A stretch of 39,635 nucleotides of DNA from an uncultured Bacilli bacterium (lineage in GTDB: Bacteria; Bacillota_I; Bacilli_A; RF39; UBA660), in assembly GCA_934169415.1 (NCBI GenBank), contig CAKPNP010000005.1, positions 1-39,635 on the forward strand. The letters run 5' to 3'. The notes below the pieces were generated by a model that saw only the letters and a program-made list of their open reading frames with translations, did not search any database and had not been told where the DNA came from. Positions 16,543 through 26,296 of the stretch are shown here, piece by piece (the first letter of the stretch is position 1; every line of letters begins with the position of its first letter). The translations under genes and the position numbers were made by a program.

Positions 16543-18738
16543 TTAAAAATTATTCAAAATTTGTTCTTTTAATGTTGTTTTTCTTATTTTTTCATTATTA
16601 TTAGAAACTGCATATTTAAATGAGGCAATATCACCTATTAAAATTAATTTCTTTTTAGCTCTTGTGATACCTGTATATATTAATTTTTTATAAAGCATCC
16701 TTTTATAACTATCACAAATAGGCATAATAACTACTTCAAATTCACTTCCCTGTGATTTATGTATAGAAATTATAAATCCATGTTTAATTTTATTTAAATC
16801 TTTACTTTCATATTTTACTAAATTGCCATCAAAATCTATATATATATAAGTCTTATTATCTATTTTAGTAATGTTTTTAATTACTCCTATATCTCCATTT
16901 GATATATTTAAATCTATGTCATTAACAAGTTGTAATACTTTATCATTTTCTCTATATATTACATCTCCTATTTTTATTTCATTTTTAGTCCCATCATTAG
17001 GATTAAATATCTCTTGTAATTCTTTATTTAAAGAATCTATTCCATTTATACCAGCATACATAGGCGCTAAAAACTGAACTTTTTTATAATCATATCCTTT
17101 ATCAATCAATTTATAACTTATGTTTCTAATAGCATCTTTTATACCTATACTTGGTACTCTTAAAAAAGTATAATCACTTTTTGTTTCATAAAAATTTTCA
17201 CTTAAATTATTTTCATTTATTTCTCTTGCAAGCGTTGTAATATATGAATTTTCATCTTGTCTATATAAATATTCTAAATATATAACATTAATTAAATTAG
17301 TATCAATCATATCTTTTAATACTTTGCCACATCCAACGGATGGAAGTTGATTATAGTCACCAACAAAAACTATTTGAATATTATCCTTTAATCCTTTAAA
17401 TAAATTTGACATTAAATTAATATCTAACATTGAAACCTCATCTACAATAATTAACTTATGACTATCTTTATTATATTCATTTATCATAAATTCATCATTT
17501 TCTTTATTCCATTTTAAAAATCTATGTATTGTACTAGCTGGAAATGAGGCACCTTCACTCATTCTTTTACTAGCTCTACCAGTTGGGGCAAGTAGCATTA
17601 TATCATCAACAGCCTCATTATCTTTTAATTTATTTAATGTTATATATAAATTGCATATTGCTTTAATAATTGTTGTCTTACCAGTTCCAGGTCCACCAGT
17701 TATTATAGTAATATTATTTTCTAAAGCCTCTTTTATAGCATATCTTTGTTTATCATTGTATTTAATATTATTAAATTCTTCCAAGCGAGTAATATCGCAA
17801 TCAATATTTGGATAATATTTATGTTCTCTTTTTAATAAACCAGTTATACTTTTAGCAACATATACCTCATCTTCATACATATCTTTTAAATAATATTTAT
17901 CATTTATTAAACATAATCTTCCATCTAATATTAATTCATTTATATAATAATCAAAAGTTTCTTTAGATAAATCTATTTTTAAATAAGATGTAACTTCGTC
18001 ATATATTTCATCAAAATAAAGATAAGTATCACTGTTTTTATATAGTATGGATTTAACAATATAAATTATACAAGCTAAAACTCTTCTAGAATCGTTTTCT
18101 AATATTTCAAATTTGTCTCTTAATTCATCTATTTTAACAAAAGAAACATTAGCATCAAAATACAACATATAAGGATTACATTCAATATTGCTTATTGTAT
18201 TTTTTTTATATATATTATATATACTTAAAGAATCCTTCATACTAAAGCCAAGATTTTGCAAGTATACAATCATTTGATGGGACTCAGAATATTGAAGTAA
18301 AGTTTCATATATCAAATGTGCCTTTTTTTGTGTCATTTTAGGCACCATTAAAAGTATACTTTCATCTGATAATATTTCATTTAATACATTATCGCCTAAT
18401 GTATTTACTATATTTTCAGCTAATTTTTCACCTATTCCTTTAAATAAATCACTTGATAAAAAGGCAACTAACCCATCTTTATCTGTAGGCATACATTTTT
18501 CATAATTCGATACTTCAAACTGTGTTCCATATTTGGCATGTTCTATAATTATGCCATAAAACGTATATAAATCATCAATGTTTAACTCATCAAAATAGCC
18601 TGTAAAAGTAATTGTTTTATTTATATAAACTTTAGCTTGTTCTATATTAGTTTCTTTTACTCTAAAAAGACCAATAATAAAGCCTTGATTGTTAGAAAAT
18701 ATTGTTTTTTTAAAAGTTCCTTTTATATATTCATTCAT
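16543..18738 (-). CDS. recD2: RecD2 family ATP-dependent 5'-3' DNA helicase
   Basis: This is a superfamily 1B helicase, 731 residues from ATG 18738, selected because AGGTGG lies just upstream. An N-terminal OB-like domain (about 1-90) precedes a helix-hairpin-helix region with FKGIGEKLAENIV (about 99-111), the mark of RecD2 as opposed to RecBCD RecD. Walker A is GGPGTGKTT at 348-356, Walker B is IIVDEVSML, and the C-terminal motif VI region contains YTGITRAKKKLILIG. RecD2 acts without RecB or RecC in DNA repair and replication-fork maintenance. It is monocistronic or nearly so, with a promoter very close to its start, giving a leader of about 15 bases. Confidence 0.95.
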   Translation of the reverse strand: MNEYIKGTFKKTIFSNNQGFIIGLFRVKETNIEQAKVYINKTITFTGYFDELNIDDLYTFYGIIIEHAKYGTQFEVSNYEKCMPTDKDGLVAFLSSDLFKGIGEKLAENIVNTLGDNVLNEILSDESILLMVPKMTQKKAHLIYETLLQYSESHQMIVYLQNLGFSMKDSLSIYNIYKKNTISNIECNPYMLYFDANVSFVKIDELRDKFEILENDSRRVLACIIYIVKSILYKNSDTYLYFDEIYDEVTSYLKIDLSKETFDYYINELILDGRLCLINDKYYLKDMYEDEVYVAKSITGLLKREHKYYPNIDCDITRLEEFNNIKYNDKQRYAIKEALENNITIITGGPGTGKTTIIKAICNLYITLNKLKDNEAVDDIMLLAPTGRASKRMSEGASFPASTIHRFLKWNKENDEFMINEYNKDSHKLIIVDEVSMLDINLMSNLFKGLKDNIQIVFVGDYNQLPSVGCGKVLKDMIDTNLINVIYLEYLYRQDENSYITTLAREINENNLSENFYETKSDYTFLRVPSIGIKDAIRNISYKLIDKGYDYKKVQFLAPMYAGINGIDSLNKELQEIFNPNDGTKNEIKIGDVIYRENDKVLQLVNDIDLNISNGDIGVIKNITKIDNKTYIYIDFDGNLVKYESKDLNKIKHGFIISIHKSQGSEFEVVIMPICDSYKRMLYKKLIYTGITRAKKKLILIGDIASFKYAVSNNNEKIRKTTLKEQILNNF

Positions 18739-18753
18739 AATTCCACCTATAAA

Positions 18754-18782
18754 ATTATAACACACAGTATATTAGTTCGCAA
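18754..18782 (-). promoter_or_regulatory. Promoter of recD2
   Basis: TTGCGA (18782-18777) and TATAAT (18759-18754) are 17 bp apart, with the -10 box only 15 bases upstream of the ATG. Confidence 0.78.
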
Positions 18783-18864
18783 CCAATCTAACACCTTTTA
18801 TAAAATCATATTAAGTTTAACATTTAATATATAATTTTTTAACAATTATCATATTTTTATGCAC

Positions 18865-18895
18865 AAAAAAGCTGAATAAGACTTTTTCAGCTTTT
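18865..18895 (-). terminator. Terminator after the pilin/Ig giant
   Basis: AAAAGCTGAA/TTCAGCTTTT stem is followed by T residues. Confidence 0.82.
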
Positions 18896-18943
18896 AGTTA
18901 CATTTTAAAAACTAATATTTTTGTTTATAGTTTTTTCTATGAA

Positions 18944-21900
18944 TCATGATTCAATGCTTGTGTAATTGTATTTTTTACCATCATATTCAAAATAGTCTGT
19001 ATTTGATAAGGTACTATTATTTGCTGAATCATATCCAATAGCATAAATTTTAACTTGGCTTCCCAATGGTACACTAATACTTCCTGTTTTTATAATACTT
19101 TGGCTTGAATCCATATCATTAGATCCATTATTTACAATTAAATCATACGCATAAGGTGATCTACAATCTTTCTTCATATTACATATTCCCCAATGTAAAG
19201 TAGAAGCACTATTATTATCACTAACAATAATTTCTATTTCTGCATCACTAAAACATGATATTTTATGCGCATTTACGCCTACACAAGCTCCACTTTTAAC
19301 CCTAAATGATATACTAGGTTTTGTTTTATCTATTTTTACTACTTGATAAGAAGAAACTCCACTTACATTTGAAGCATTACTTATAGCTCTAAAATATACA
19401 TACCACGTTCCTTCATCAGATACAGTTACAGAACTTCCACTAATCCATGAACCTCCGCTTTGACCATTTGAACTATTTGATACATAATATTCATACCTAG
19501 CTATACCACTAGTTGCTGAGCTTGCAGTACTAATACTTATAGTCCTTGACGTATTGGTCCAAACATTAGAACCACCTGTAATACTTGGTGTAGTAGGAGT
19601 TGTTGTATCCATATGTATATGTTGATTACTTGTCCAAGCAGATACATTTCCTGCATGATCAACAGCTCTAAATCTTACATTATGTGAATGAAATCCATTT
19701 TCTGGTATCCAATTTGAATTAATATTTCTATCCGCCGTTCCATTTCCATCTACATCTATTTGATAATAACTTACACCTATATTATCACTACTTGATAATG
19801 TTAAGTTATAATTATTCTTCCATGTACATGTATTGCTTCCCCCATTATATGTAATACTTGGAGTACTTGGTCCTGTTGTATCCATATGTATGTGTTGAGC
19901 ATCTGTCCAGCCCGATCTTCTACCTGCATTTGTTACTGCTCTAAATCTAGCACTACATGTGCTCCATCCATTACTTGGAATAAAATTACTTCCTGTTGTT
20001 CCATCCGAAGTACCATTATTATCTACGTCTATCTCATAGTATGCTATTCCTGATGATGCACTACTTGATAATGTTAAGTTATAATTATTTTTCCATGAAC
20101 ATGTATTACTTCCTCCGTTATATGTAATACTTGGTATGCTTGGATCTGATGATTCTATATTTGTCACAGTATATGTACTAGCAGTTTTATAATTTCCTGA
20201 TGCATCTGTTGTTTTTGCATACAATAAACTATTACTTGTAAATGTTAAATCTGTTGTTCCACTTACTTCTATCCAATCACTTCCATTATAACTATAATAG
20301 TATCTTGCACCTACTATGTTAGTATTATAGTATGTTATCCTAATTGTTCTACTAACTGCCCATGTTCCACTACTTGGATTTTGACTTGCTTGAACTATTA
20401 CAGGATTTGTTATTGTATTTGTTGCATTTGTACTACTTGATGTATTATTTAATCCTGAGCCATTCGTACATCTTCCTACATATTTATAGCTTGTTCCTTG
20501 CGTTAATCCTGTAAATGTATAACTATTTGAGCCTGTTACCCATGTAGAGCCGTTATCTTTACTATATTCATATTTTGTTATTCCTGATTCTGTATCACTA
20601 CATGTTAATGTTAATGTTGCTCTATCGGTTTTTGTTGAAACTTTCATTGTTATACTTGGTTTTGTTGTATCGATGTTAGCTATACTATATGTGCTTGTTC
20701 CTGAGATATTTGTATTATCTTTTGTTACTGCATATAATGTTCCATTACTTGTATATGTTACATTTATACTACTATTATTTGTTCTATACCATGTGTTTGC
20801 TACTAGGCTTGTTACACTTGATGTTGTACATGTACTTGGTGTATTTCCTGTTCCACAGCTTTGTACTACTACTCCACTTGCTACTGTTGCTGTTACACTT
20901 GACTTAAAGTAATAATATGCGTTATTCATATTCGCATTACTATATGTTATTTTTATTACTCTACTTTGTGCCCATGTTCCACTACTTGGATTTTGACTTG
21001 CTTGTACTATTACAGGATTTGTTATTGTATTTGTTGTATTTGTACTACTTGATGTATTAGTTAATCCTGAACCATTTGTACATCTTCCTGCATATTTATA
21101 GCTTGTTCCTTGCGTTAATCCTGTAAATGTATAACTATTTGAGCCTGTTACCCATGTAGAGCCGTTATCTTTACTATATTCATATTTTGTTATTCCTGAT
21201 TCTGTATCACTACATGTTAAAGCAAGAGTTACTCTATCGGTTTTTATATTACTTACATTAATTTTAATATTTGGTTTTGTCATATCTATATTAGTTACAG
21301 TATATGTTGCATATTTTGATGTATTTATATTATCTGTTGTTTTTGCATACAATGTTTTATTTTCTTTTAATGTTACATTAGAAACTTTTGAAGTTTCTAC
21401 CCAGTTTTTTCCATCCAAACTATAATAATATTTAGAGGTATCCATATTTGTATCATCATAAGTTATTGTTAATGTTACATTTTGATAATAACTATATCCA
21501 CTACTTGGTACTTTACTAGTTATAGTAATAACTGGAGGCTTAACTATATTTGTTGTTATTGTTTTTGTTTTCTCACTTGATAGTCCTGAGCCATTTGTAC
21601 ATCTAATACTTACATTATATTTTGTATTTGAAGTTAACTTATTAAACACATATGATCCATCTTTAGATACTTTATATTCTCCATCATTTATTTTATATTC
21701 ATACTTTGTTATTCCTGATTCTGGATCATTACATGATTCTGTTAATACTATTTTATCCGTTAAAGTTGTATATTTAAAATCTGATATTGCGCTTGTTGTA
21801 TCTATTTTTTCTTCTGCATATCTAGTTTTTGCATCATAATTTCCTGTTTTACCTATTAGTGCATCTATTACAATATTTTTATTACTATTAAATGTCACAT

Positions 21901-22549
21901 CACCTGATACTTCATACCATATATTTGGTTCTAATAAAGTATCATTTGTTGGGATACAATTTTCTGGTATGTTACCACTATTACAATATGACACAACATT
22001 TTCTACATTTATATTCTCACTTACTCTTATATATTTGAATTCCTCTGCTACTACTATAGATGGAAATGATACCTTATAATCTTTATTTTGTGAATATTCA
22101 TATCCTATAGGATACTTATTTACTTCTACTATTTCTGGACTTAAATATGGTATTTTACCTGTTATAGCTATTTCTTTTATAGAATTACAATTATCTGTAT
22201 TGTTATATACATTTCCATTTAAGTAACAATAATTACCCATATCATTTACAGTACAATCATATAATATTGAACCTAAAGAGTCTGTATATACTACTCCATC
22301 ACATTTTACAATTTTATCATCAACCATTTTTAAATTAGCTAATTCTTTTAAATCTTTTCCAGTTAAATTATCTAATTCTTCTGTATAAGCTAATTTAGTT
22401 GCTTCAGCATATTTTATAATACTTACAACTCTTGTATTTTCTTCTGCTCTTGATGTTATATTAATTATAATTGGCGTTGTAATTAAAGCTATTACTCCTA
22501 GTATAACTAATATTGCTACTAATTCTATTAATGTAAATCCTTTTTTCAT
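18944..22549 (-). CDS. Giant prepilin-like surface protein with Ig/FN3-like repeats
   Basis: This is 1201 residues. The N-terminus KKGFTLIELVAILVILGVIALI is a textbook type IV prepilin leader: cleavage after Gly4 and Glu at mature position 5. A short pilin-like region with paired Cys (about 30-140) follows. The rest is a chain of beta-rich modules: FN3-like units containing SDTESGITKYEYS and CTNGSGL, and two near-identical 91-residue modules with PSITYNGGSNTC and IDVDxNGT. Normal pilins are 130-200 residues, so this is probably a rare tip or adhesin subunit, or a pseudopilin-anchored surface protein. No pilus assembly ATPase, platform protein or prepilin peptidase is in this window. It has its own promoter and terminator. 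Confidence 0.8.
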   Translation of the reverse strand: MKKGFTLIELVAILVILGVIALITTPIIINITSRAEENTRVVSIIKYAEATKLAYTEELDNLTGKDLKELANLKMVDDKIVKCDGVVYTDSLGSILYDCTVNDMGNYCYLNGNVYNNTDNCNSIKEIAITGKIPYLSPEIVEVNKYPIGYEYSQNKDYKVSFPSIVVAEEFKYIRVSENINVENVVSYCNSGNIPENCIPTNDTLLEPNIWYEVSGDVTFNSNKNIVIDALIGKTGNYDAKTRYAEEKIDTTSAISDFKYTTLTDKIVLTESCNDPESGITKYEYKINDGEYKVSKDGSYVFNKLTSNTKYNVSIRCTNGSGLSSEKTKTITTNIVKPPVITITSKVPSSGYSYYQNVTLTITYDDTNMDTSKYYYSLDGKNWVETSKVSNVTLKENKTLYAKTTDNINTSKYATYTVTNIDMTKPNIKINVSNIKTDRVTLALTCSDTESGITKYEYSKDNGSTWVTGSNSYTFTGLTQGTSYKYAGRCTNGSGLTNTSSSTNTTNTITNPVIVQASQNPSSGTWAQSRVIKITYSNANMNNAYYYFKSSVTATVASGVVVQSCGTGNTPSTCTTSSVTSLVANTWYRTNNSSINVTYTSNGTLYAVTKDNTNISGTSTYSIANIDTTKPSITMKVSTKTDRATLTLTCSDTESGITKYEYSKDNGSTWVTGSNSYTFTGLTQGTSYKYVGRCTNGSGLNNTSSSTNATNTITNPVIVQASQNPSSGTWAVSRTIRITYYNTNIVGARYYYSYNGSDWIEVSGTTDLTFTSNSLLYAKTTDASGNYKTASTYTVTNIESSDPSIPSITYNGGSNTCSWKNNYNLTLSSSASSGIAYYEIDVDNNGTSDGTTGSNFIPSNGWSTCSARFRAVTNAGRRSGWTDAQHIHMDTTGPSTPSITYNGGSNTCTWKNNYNLTLSSSDNIGVSYYQIDVDGNGTADRNINSNWIPENGFHSHNVRFRAVDHAGNVSAWTSNQHIHMDTTTPTTPSITGGSNVWTNTSRTISISTASSATSGIARYEYYVSNSSNGQSGGSWISGSSVTVSDEGTWYVYFRAISNASNVSGVSSYQVVKIDKTKPSISFRVKSGACVGVNAHKISCFSDAEIEIIVSDNNSASTLHWGICNMKKDCRSPYAYDLIVNNGSNDMDSSQSIIKTGSISVPLGSQVKIYAIGYDSANNSTLSNTDYFEYDGKKYNYTSIES
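19608..20153 (-). repeat. Two tandem 273-bp (91-residue) coding repeats
   Basis: Blocks 19608-19880 and 19881-20153 align at an offset of exactly 273 bases with high identity and encode the ITYNGGSNTC...IDVD modules of the giant protein. Confidence 0.8.
20361..21245 (-). repeat. Direct imperfect repeat, 612-bp period, in the giant pilin gene
   Basis: Bases 20361-20633 and 20973-21245 are nearly identical at an offset of 612 bp (204 codons). They encode the paired FN3-like module with NGSTWVTGSNSYTFTGLTQG. This could drive in-frame deletion or duplication. Confidence 0.85.
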
Positions 22550-22573
22550 ATAGCACCCTCTATTCTACATAAA

Positions 22574-22602
22574 ATTATACATGATTAATAATTAATTTTC
22601 AA
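22574..22602 (-). promoter_or_regulatory. Promoter of the giant pilin gene
   Basis: TTGAAA (22602-22597) and TATAAT (22579-22574) are 17 bp apart. GAGGGTG precedes the ATG. Confidence 0.78.
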
Positions 22603-22634
22603 CATAATAAAAAGAAAATCTAAATTGATATAAT

Positions 22635-22660
22635 AAAAAATTGAGTATTATACTCAATTT
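22635..22660 (-). terminator. Terminator after rpoC
   Basis: AAATTGAGT/ACTCAATTT with a five-base loop is followed by TTTATTA, placed one base after the rpoC stop codon. Confidence 0.82.
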
Positions 22661-25600
22661 TTAATCCATTAATTCTTGTTCTAAAGCCTCTAATGGTTCA
22701 TCATCTAATATAGGAAGTTCTAATTCATAATCAACTTTCTTATATTTTTTAGCACCTGTTCCAGCTGGAATTAATCTACCTAATAATACATTTTCCTTAA
22801 GACCAGTTAAATGATCTACTTTACCATGTATTGCAGCATCAGTTAATATTCTAGTTGTTTCTTGGAATGATGCAGCAGATAAGAATGAATCAGTTTCCAA
22901 ACTTGCTTTAGTAATACCTAATAATACTGGTTTACCTAAAGCTGGAGTTTTTCCTTCAAGAATTAATTCTTTATTAGTATCAGCAAAGTGATTAATATTT
23001 ACCATAGTACCTGGTAAGTATAAAGAATCACCACTTGTAATTATTTTAATCTTAGAAATCATACGTTTAGCGATTATCTCAACGTGTTTATCAGAAATAT
23101 CAACACCTTGTGATCTATAAACTTTTTGAATTTCTAATAATATATATTGTTGTACTGTAATTGGATCAGTTACAACTAATAATTCTTTTGGATTAATAGC
23201 ACCAAATGTAAGTTTAGCACCTGCTACTACTTCATCATTTAATGAAACACATAATTTAGCACCATAATTTGATGTATGAACCTTAGTTTCAGCATCATTA
23301 GCAACTGTAATTTGGTATTTACCATTATCTTCTTCAATTTTAGTAACTTTTCCTTTAATTTCAGATATTGTAGCTTTACCTTTTGGATTACGAGATTCAA
23401 ATAACTCTTGAACACGAGGAAGACCTTGTGTAATATCGTCTCCGGCAACACCACCTGAGTTAATAGTACGCATTGTAAGTTGGGTACCTGGTTCACCAAT
23501 TGATTGAGCAGCCATAATACCTACAGCTTCTCCTACTTCTACTAATGATCCAGTTGCTAAGTTACGACCATAACATTTGCAACATACACCATGATCAGTT
23601 TTACAAGTCAACACTGTTCTAATAGGTACTTTAGTAATACCTGCTGATATAATTTTATCAGCTATTTGCTCAGTTATATATGTATTTCTTTCTACTATAA
23701 CTTCTTTAGTTTCAGGATTAATTACATTTTTAGAGGTAAATCTACCAATAATTCTATCAGCTAATCCTTCTACTACAGTTCCATCTTTATCATCGATAAA
23801 ACTTTCTACTAATACACCATCAGATGTACCACAATCATCTTCTTTTACAATCATATCTTGAGAAACATCAACAAGTCTACGAGTTAAATATCCAGCATCA
23901 GCAGTTTTTAAAGCTGTATCAACAGCACCTTTTCTAGCACCATGTGTTGCTAAGAAGAACTCTGTAACACTTGCACCTTCTGTGAATGATGATGTAATTG
24001 GAATTTCAACAGCTTCACCAGTAGGTTTCATCATAAGTCCACGCATACCAGCCATTTGGTTATAGTTACTCATATTACCACGAGCACCTGAATCAATCAT
24101 CATAGATATTGAGTTATCTTTATGTGTTTTAATAAATCCTTCAAGTTCTTTAGCTATTTTATTTTTAGCCTCATTCCATGATTCAACCACCTTATCATAT
24201 CTTTCTTTATCAGTAATTAAACCACGTCTAAATTGTTTATTAATAGTATCTACCTTAGTATTTGCTTCTTTTAATACTTCAGGTTTAGTTTTTGATTCTA
24301 TAATATCACCAATACCAATTGAGATACCAGATAATGTAGAATATTTAAATCCTAAATCTTTCATCTTATCAAGCATTATAGAAGTTTCAGTAGTATGATA
24401 TCTTTTATATATTTGAGCTATTAATTTAGTTAATACCTTTTTACCAAATGGATTAACTAATTCCATATTTTTAATTTCTTCTTTAATATTTTTCCCACGT
24501 TCAATAAAATATTTACTTGGAGTAATTTTTTCTATATTTTCAACTGTTCCATCATTAATATATTGGAAACTATCAGGGAAAATTTCATTAAATAATAATT
24601 TACCAGGTGTAGTAACTAAATATTTATCTAAATATATATCAGGGAAAATTTTATGTTTAAATGAATTAGCAGGAATAGCAATACGAGTATGAAGTGTTAT
24701 TTCACGTCTTTCATATGCCATTAAAGCTTCATTATCATTTTTAAATACTCTACCTTCACCAGGAAGATCTTTTTTCTCTATAGTAATATAATAGTTACCT
24801 AAAATCATATCTTGTCCTGGAGTAACTATTGGTTGTCCATCCTTAGGAGACAATATGTTATTAGCACCTAACATAAGAATTCTTGCCTCAGCCTGTGCTT
24901 CAGTACTAATTGGTACGTGTACAGCCATTTGATCTCCATCGAAATCAGCATTAAATGCTGCACAAACAAGCGGATGTAAACGAATTGATCTACCTTCAAT
25001 TAATTTTGGTTGGAAAGCTTGAATACCAAGTCTATGAAGTGTTGGAGCACGGTTTAACATAACAGGGTGTTCATTAATTTTTTCCTCTACTACATCCCAT
25101 ACTCTTGGATCTTGATTTTCAATCATTTTCTTAGCAGCTTTAATATTAGAAGCTATCTCTTTAGATACAAGTCCATTTATAACATGTGGTTTAAATAACT
25201 CTAAAGCCATTTCTTTTGGAATACCACATTCATACATTTTAAGACTTGGACCAACAACTATAACTGAACGACCAGAATAATCTACACGTTTACCAAGTAA
25301 GTTTTGACGGAATCTACCTTGTTTACCCTTTAGCATACTAGATAAAGACTTAAGTGGTCTATTACCAGCGCCTGTTATATTACGCCCACGTCTACCATTA
25401 TCAAATAAAGCATCTACAGCTTCTTGAAGCATACGTTTTTCATTTTGAATTATTATAGAAGGGGCTCCTAATTCCATAAGTTTTTTAAGACGATTATTTC
25501 TATTAATAACTCTTCTATATAAATCATTTAAATCACTTGTTGCAAAACGTCCACCATCAAGTTGAATCATTGGTCTAAGTTCAGGTGGAATCACTGGAAT

Positions 25601-26296
25601 TGCATCAAGTATCATCCATTCTGGACGATTATTTGATTCTAAGAATGCATTTAAAACATCTAAACGTTTAACTAATCTTACACGTTTTTGACTAGTTGTA
25701 TCTTTAATAGAATCAATTTCTTCCTTTATTTTATTAACTTCTTCTTCTAAGTTAACTTGCTCTAATAATTCTTTGATTGCTTCAGCACCCATTCCAACTC
25801 TAAATGTAGAACCATATTTTTCATAATAAGTTCTATATTCTTTATCAGAAATAGTTTGTTTTTTCTCTAAAGGAGCACTTCCTGGGTCTAATACTACATA
25901 ACTTACGAAATATAATACTTCTTCAAGATCTCTTGGAGACATATCAAGTACTAAACCGATTCTAGAAGGCACACCTTTAAAAAACCAAATGTGAGAAACA
26001 GGAGTTGCAAGCTCAATGTGTCCCATTCTTTCACGTCTAACCTTAGAACGAGTAACTTCAACTCCGCATCTATCACAAACAATATTTTTATATCTTAATC
26101 TTTTGTACTTACCGCAAGAACATTCAAAATCTTTAGTTGGACCAAATATTTTTTCACAAAATAATCCATCTCTTTCAGGTTTTAATGTACGATAATTTAT
26201 AGTTTCAGCTTTCTTTACTTCTCCATAAGACCATGAACGGATTTTCTCAGGAGATGCAATAGATATTCTTAAACCTTCAAATTCATTAATATTCAT
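22661..26296 (-). CDS. rpoC: RNA polymerase beta' subunit
   Basis: This is the 1211-residue beta' subunit. The N-terminal zinc site has CSCGKYKRLRYKNIVCDRC, the active-site Mg motif is NADFDGDQMAVH, and the second Cys cluster is CKTDHGVCCKCYG, as in all bacterial beta' subunits. Length is typical for Firmicutes, with no large lineage insertion evident. The ATG overlaps the rpoB stop by one base (TAATG), giving coupled translation and equal subunit supply. Confidence 0.99.
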   Translation of the reverse strand: MNINEFEGLRISIASPEKIRSWSYGEVKKAETINYRTLKPERDGLFCEKIFGPTKDFECSCGKYKRLRYKNIVCDRCGVEVTRSKVRRERMGHIELATPVSHIWFFKGVPSRIGLVLDMSPRDLEEVLYFVSYVVLDPGSAPLEKKQTISDKEYRTYYEKYGSTFRVGMGAEAIKELLEQVNLEEEVNKIKEEIDSIKDTTSQKRVRLVKRLDVLNAFLESNNRPEWMILDAIPVIPPELRPMIQLDGGRFATSDLNDLYRRVINRNNRLKKLMELGAPSIIIQNEKRMLQEAVDALFDNGRRGRNITGAGNRPLKSLSSMLKGKQGRFRQNLLGKRVDYSGRSVIVVGPSLKMYECGIPKEMALELFKPHVINGLVSKEIASNIKAAKKMIENQDPRVWDVVEEKINEHPVMLNRAPTLHRLGIQAFQPKLIEGRSIRLHPLVCAAFNADFDGDQMAVHVPISTEAQAEARILMLGANNILSPKDGQPIVTPGQDMILGNYYITIEKKDLPGEGRVFKNDNEALMAYERREITLHTRIAIPANSFKHKIFPDIYLDKYLVTTPGKLLFNEIFPDSFQYINDGTVENIEKITPSKYFIERGKNIKEEIKNMELVNPFGKKVLTKLIAQIYKRYHTTETSIMLDKMKDLGFKYSTLSGISIGIGDIIESKTKPEVLKEANTKVDTINKQFRRGLITDKERYDKVVESWNEAKNKIAKELEGFIKTHKDNSISMMIDSGARGNMSNYNQMAGMRGLMMKPTGEAVEIPITSSFTEGASVTEFFLATHGARKGAVDTALKTADAGYLTRRLVDVSQDMIVKEDDCGTSDGVLVESFIDDKDGTVVEGLADRIIGRFTSKNVINPETKEVIVERNTYITEQIADKIISAGITKVPIRTVLTCKTDHGVCCKCYGRNLATGSLVEVGEAVGIMAAQSIGEPGTQLTMRTINSGGVAGDDITQGLPRVQELFESRNPKGKATISEIKGKVTKIEEDNGKYQITVANDAETKVHTSNYGAKLCVSLNDEVVAGAKLTFGAINPKELLVVTDPITVQQYILLEIQKVYRSQGVDISDKHVEIIAKRMISKIKIITSGDSLYLPGTMVNINHFADTNKELILEGKTPALGKPVLLGITKASLETDSFLSAASFQETTRILTDAAIHGKVDHLTGLKENVLLGRLIPAGTGAKKYKKVDYELELPILDDEPLEALEQELMD

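Noticed and set aside
20673..20912. Plus-strand reading frames inside the giant pilin gene
   Set aside because: They are by-products of repeated Thr/Asn/Ser codons read in reverse, with no ribosome site and low-complexity hydrophobic translations.
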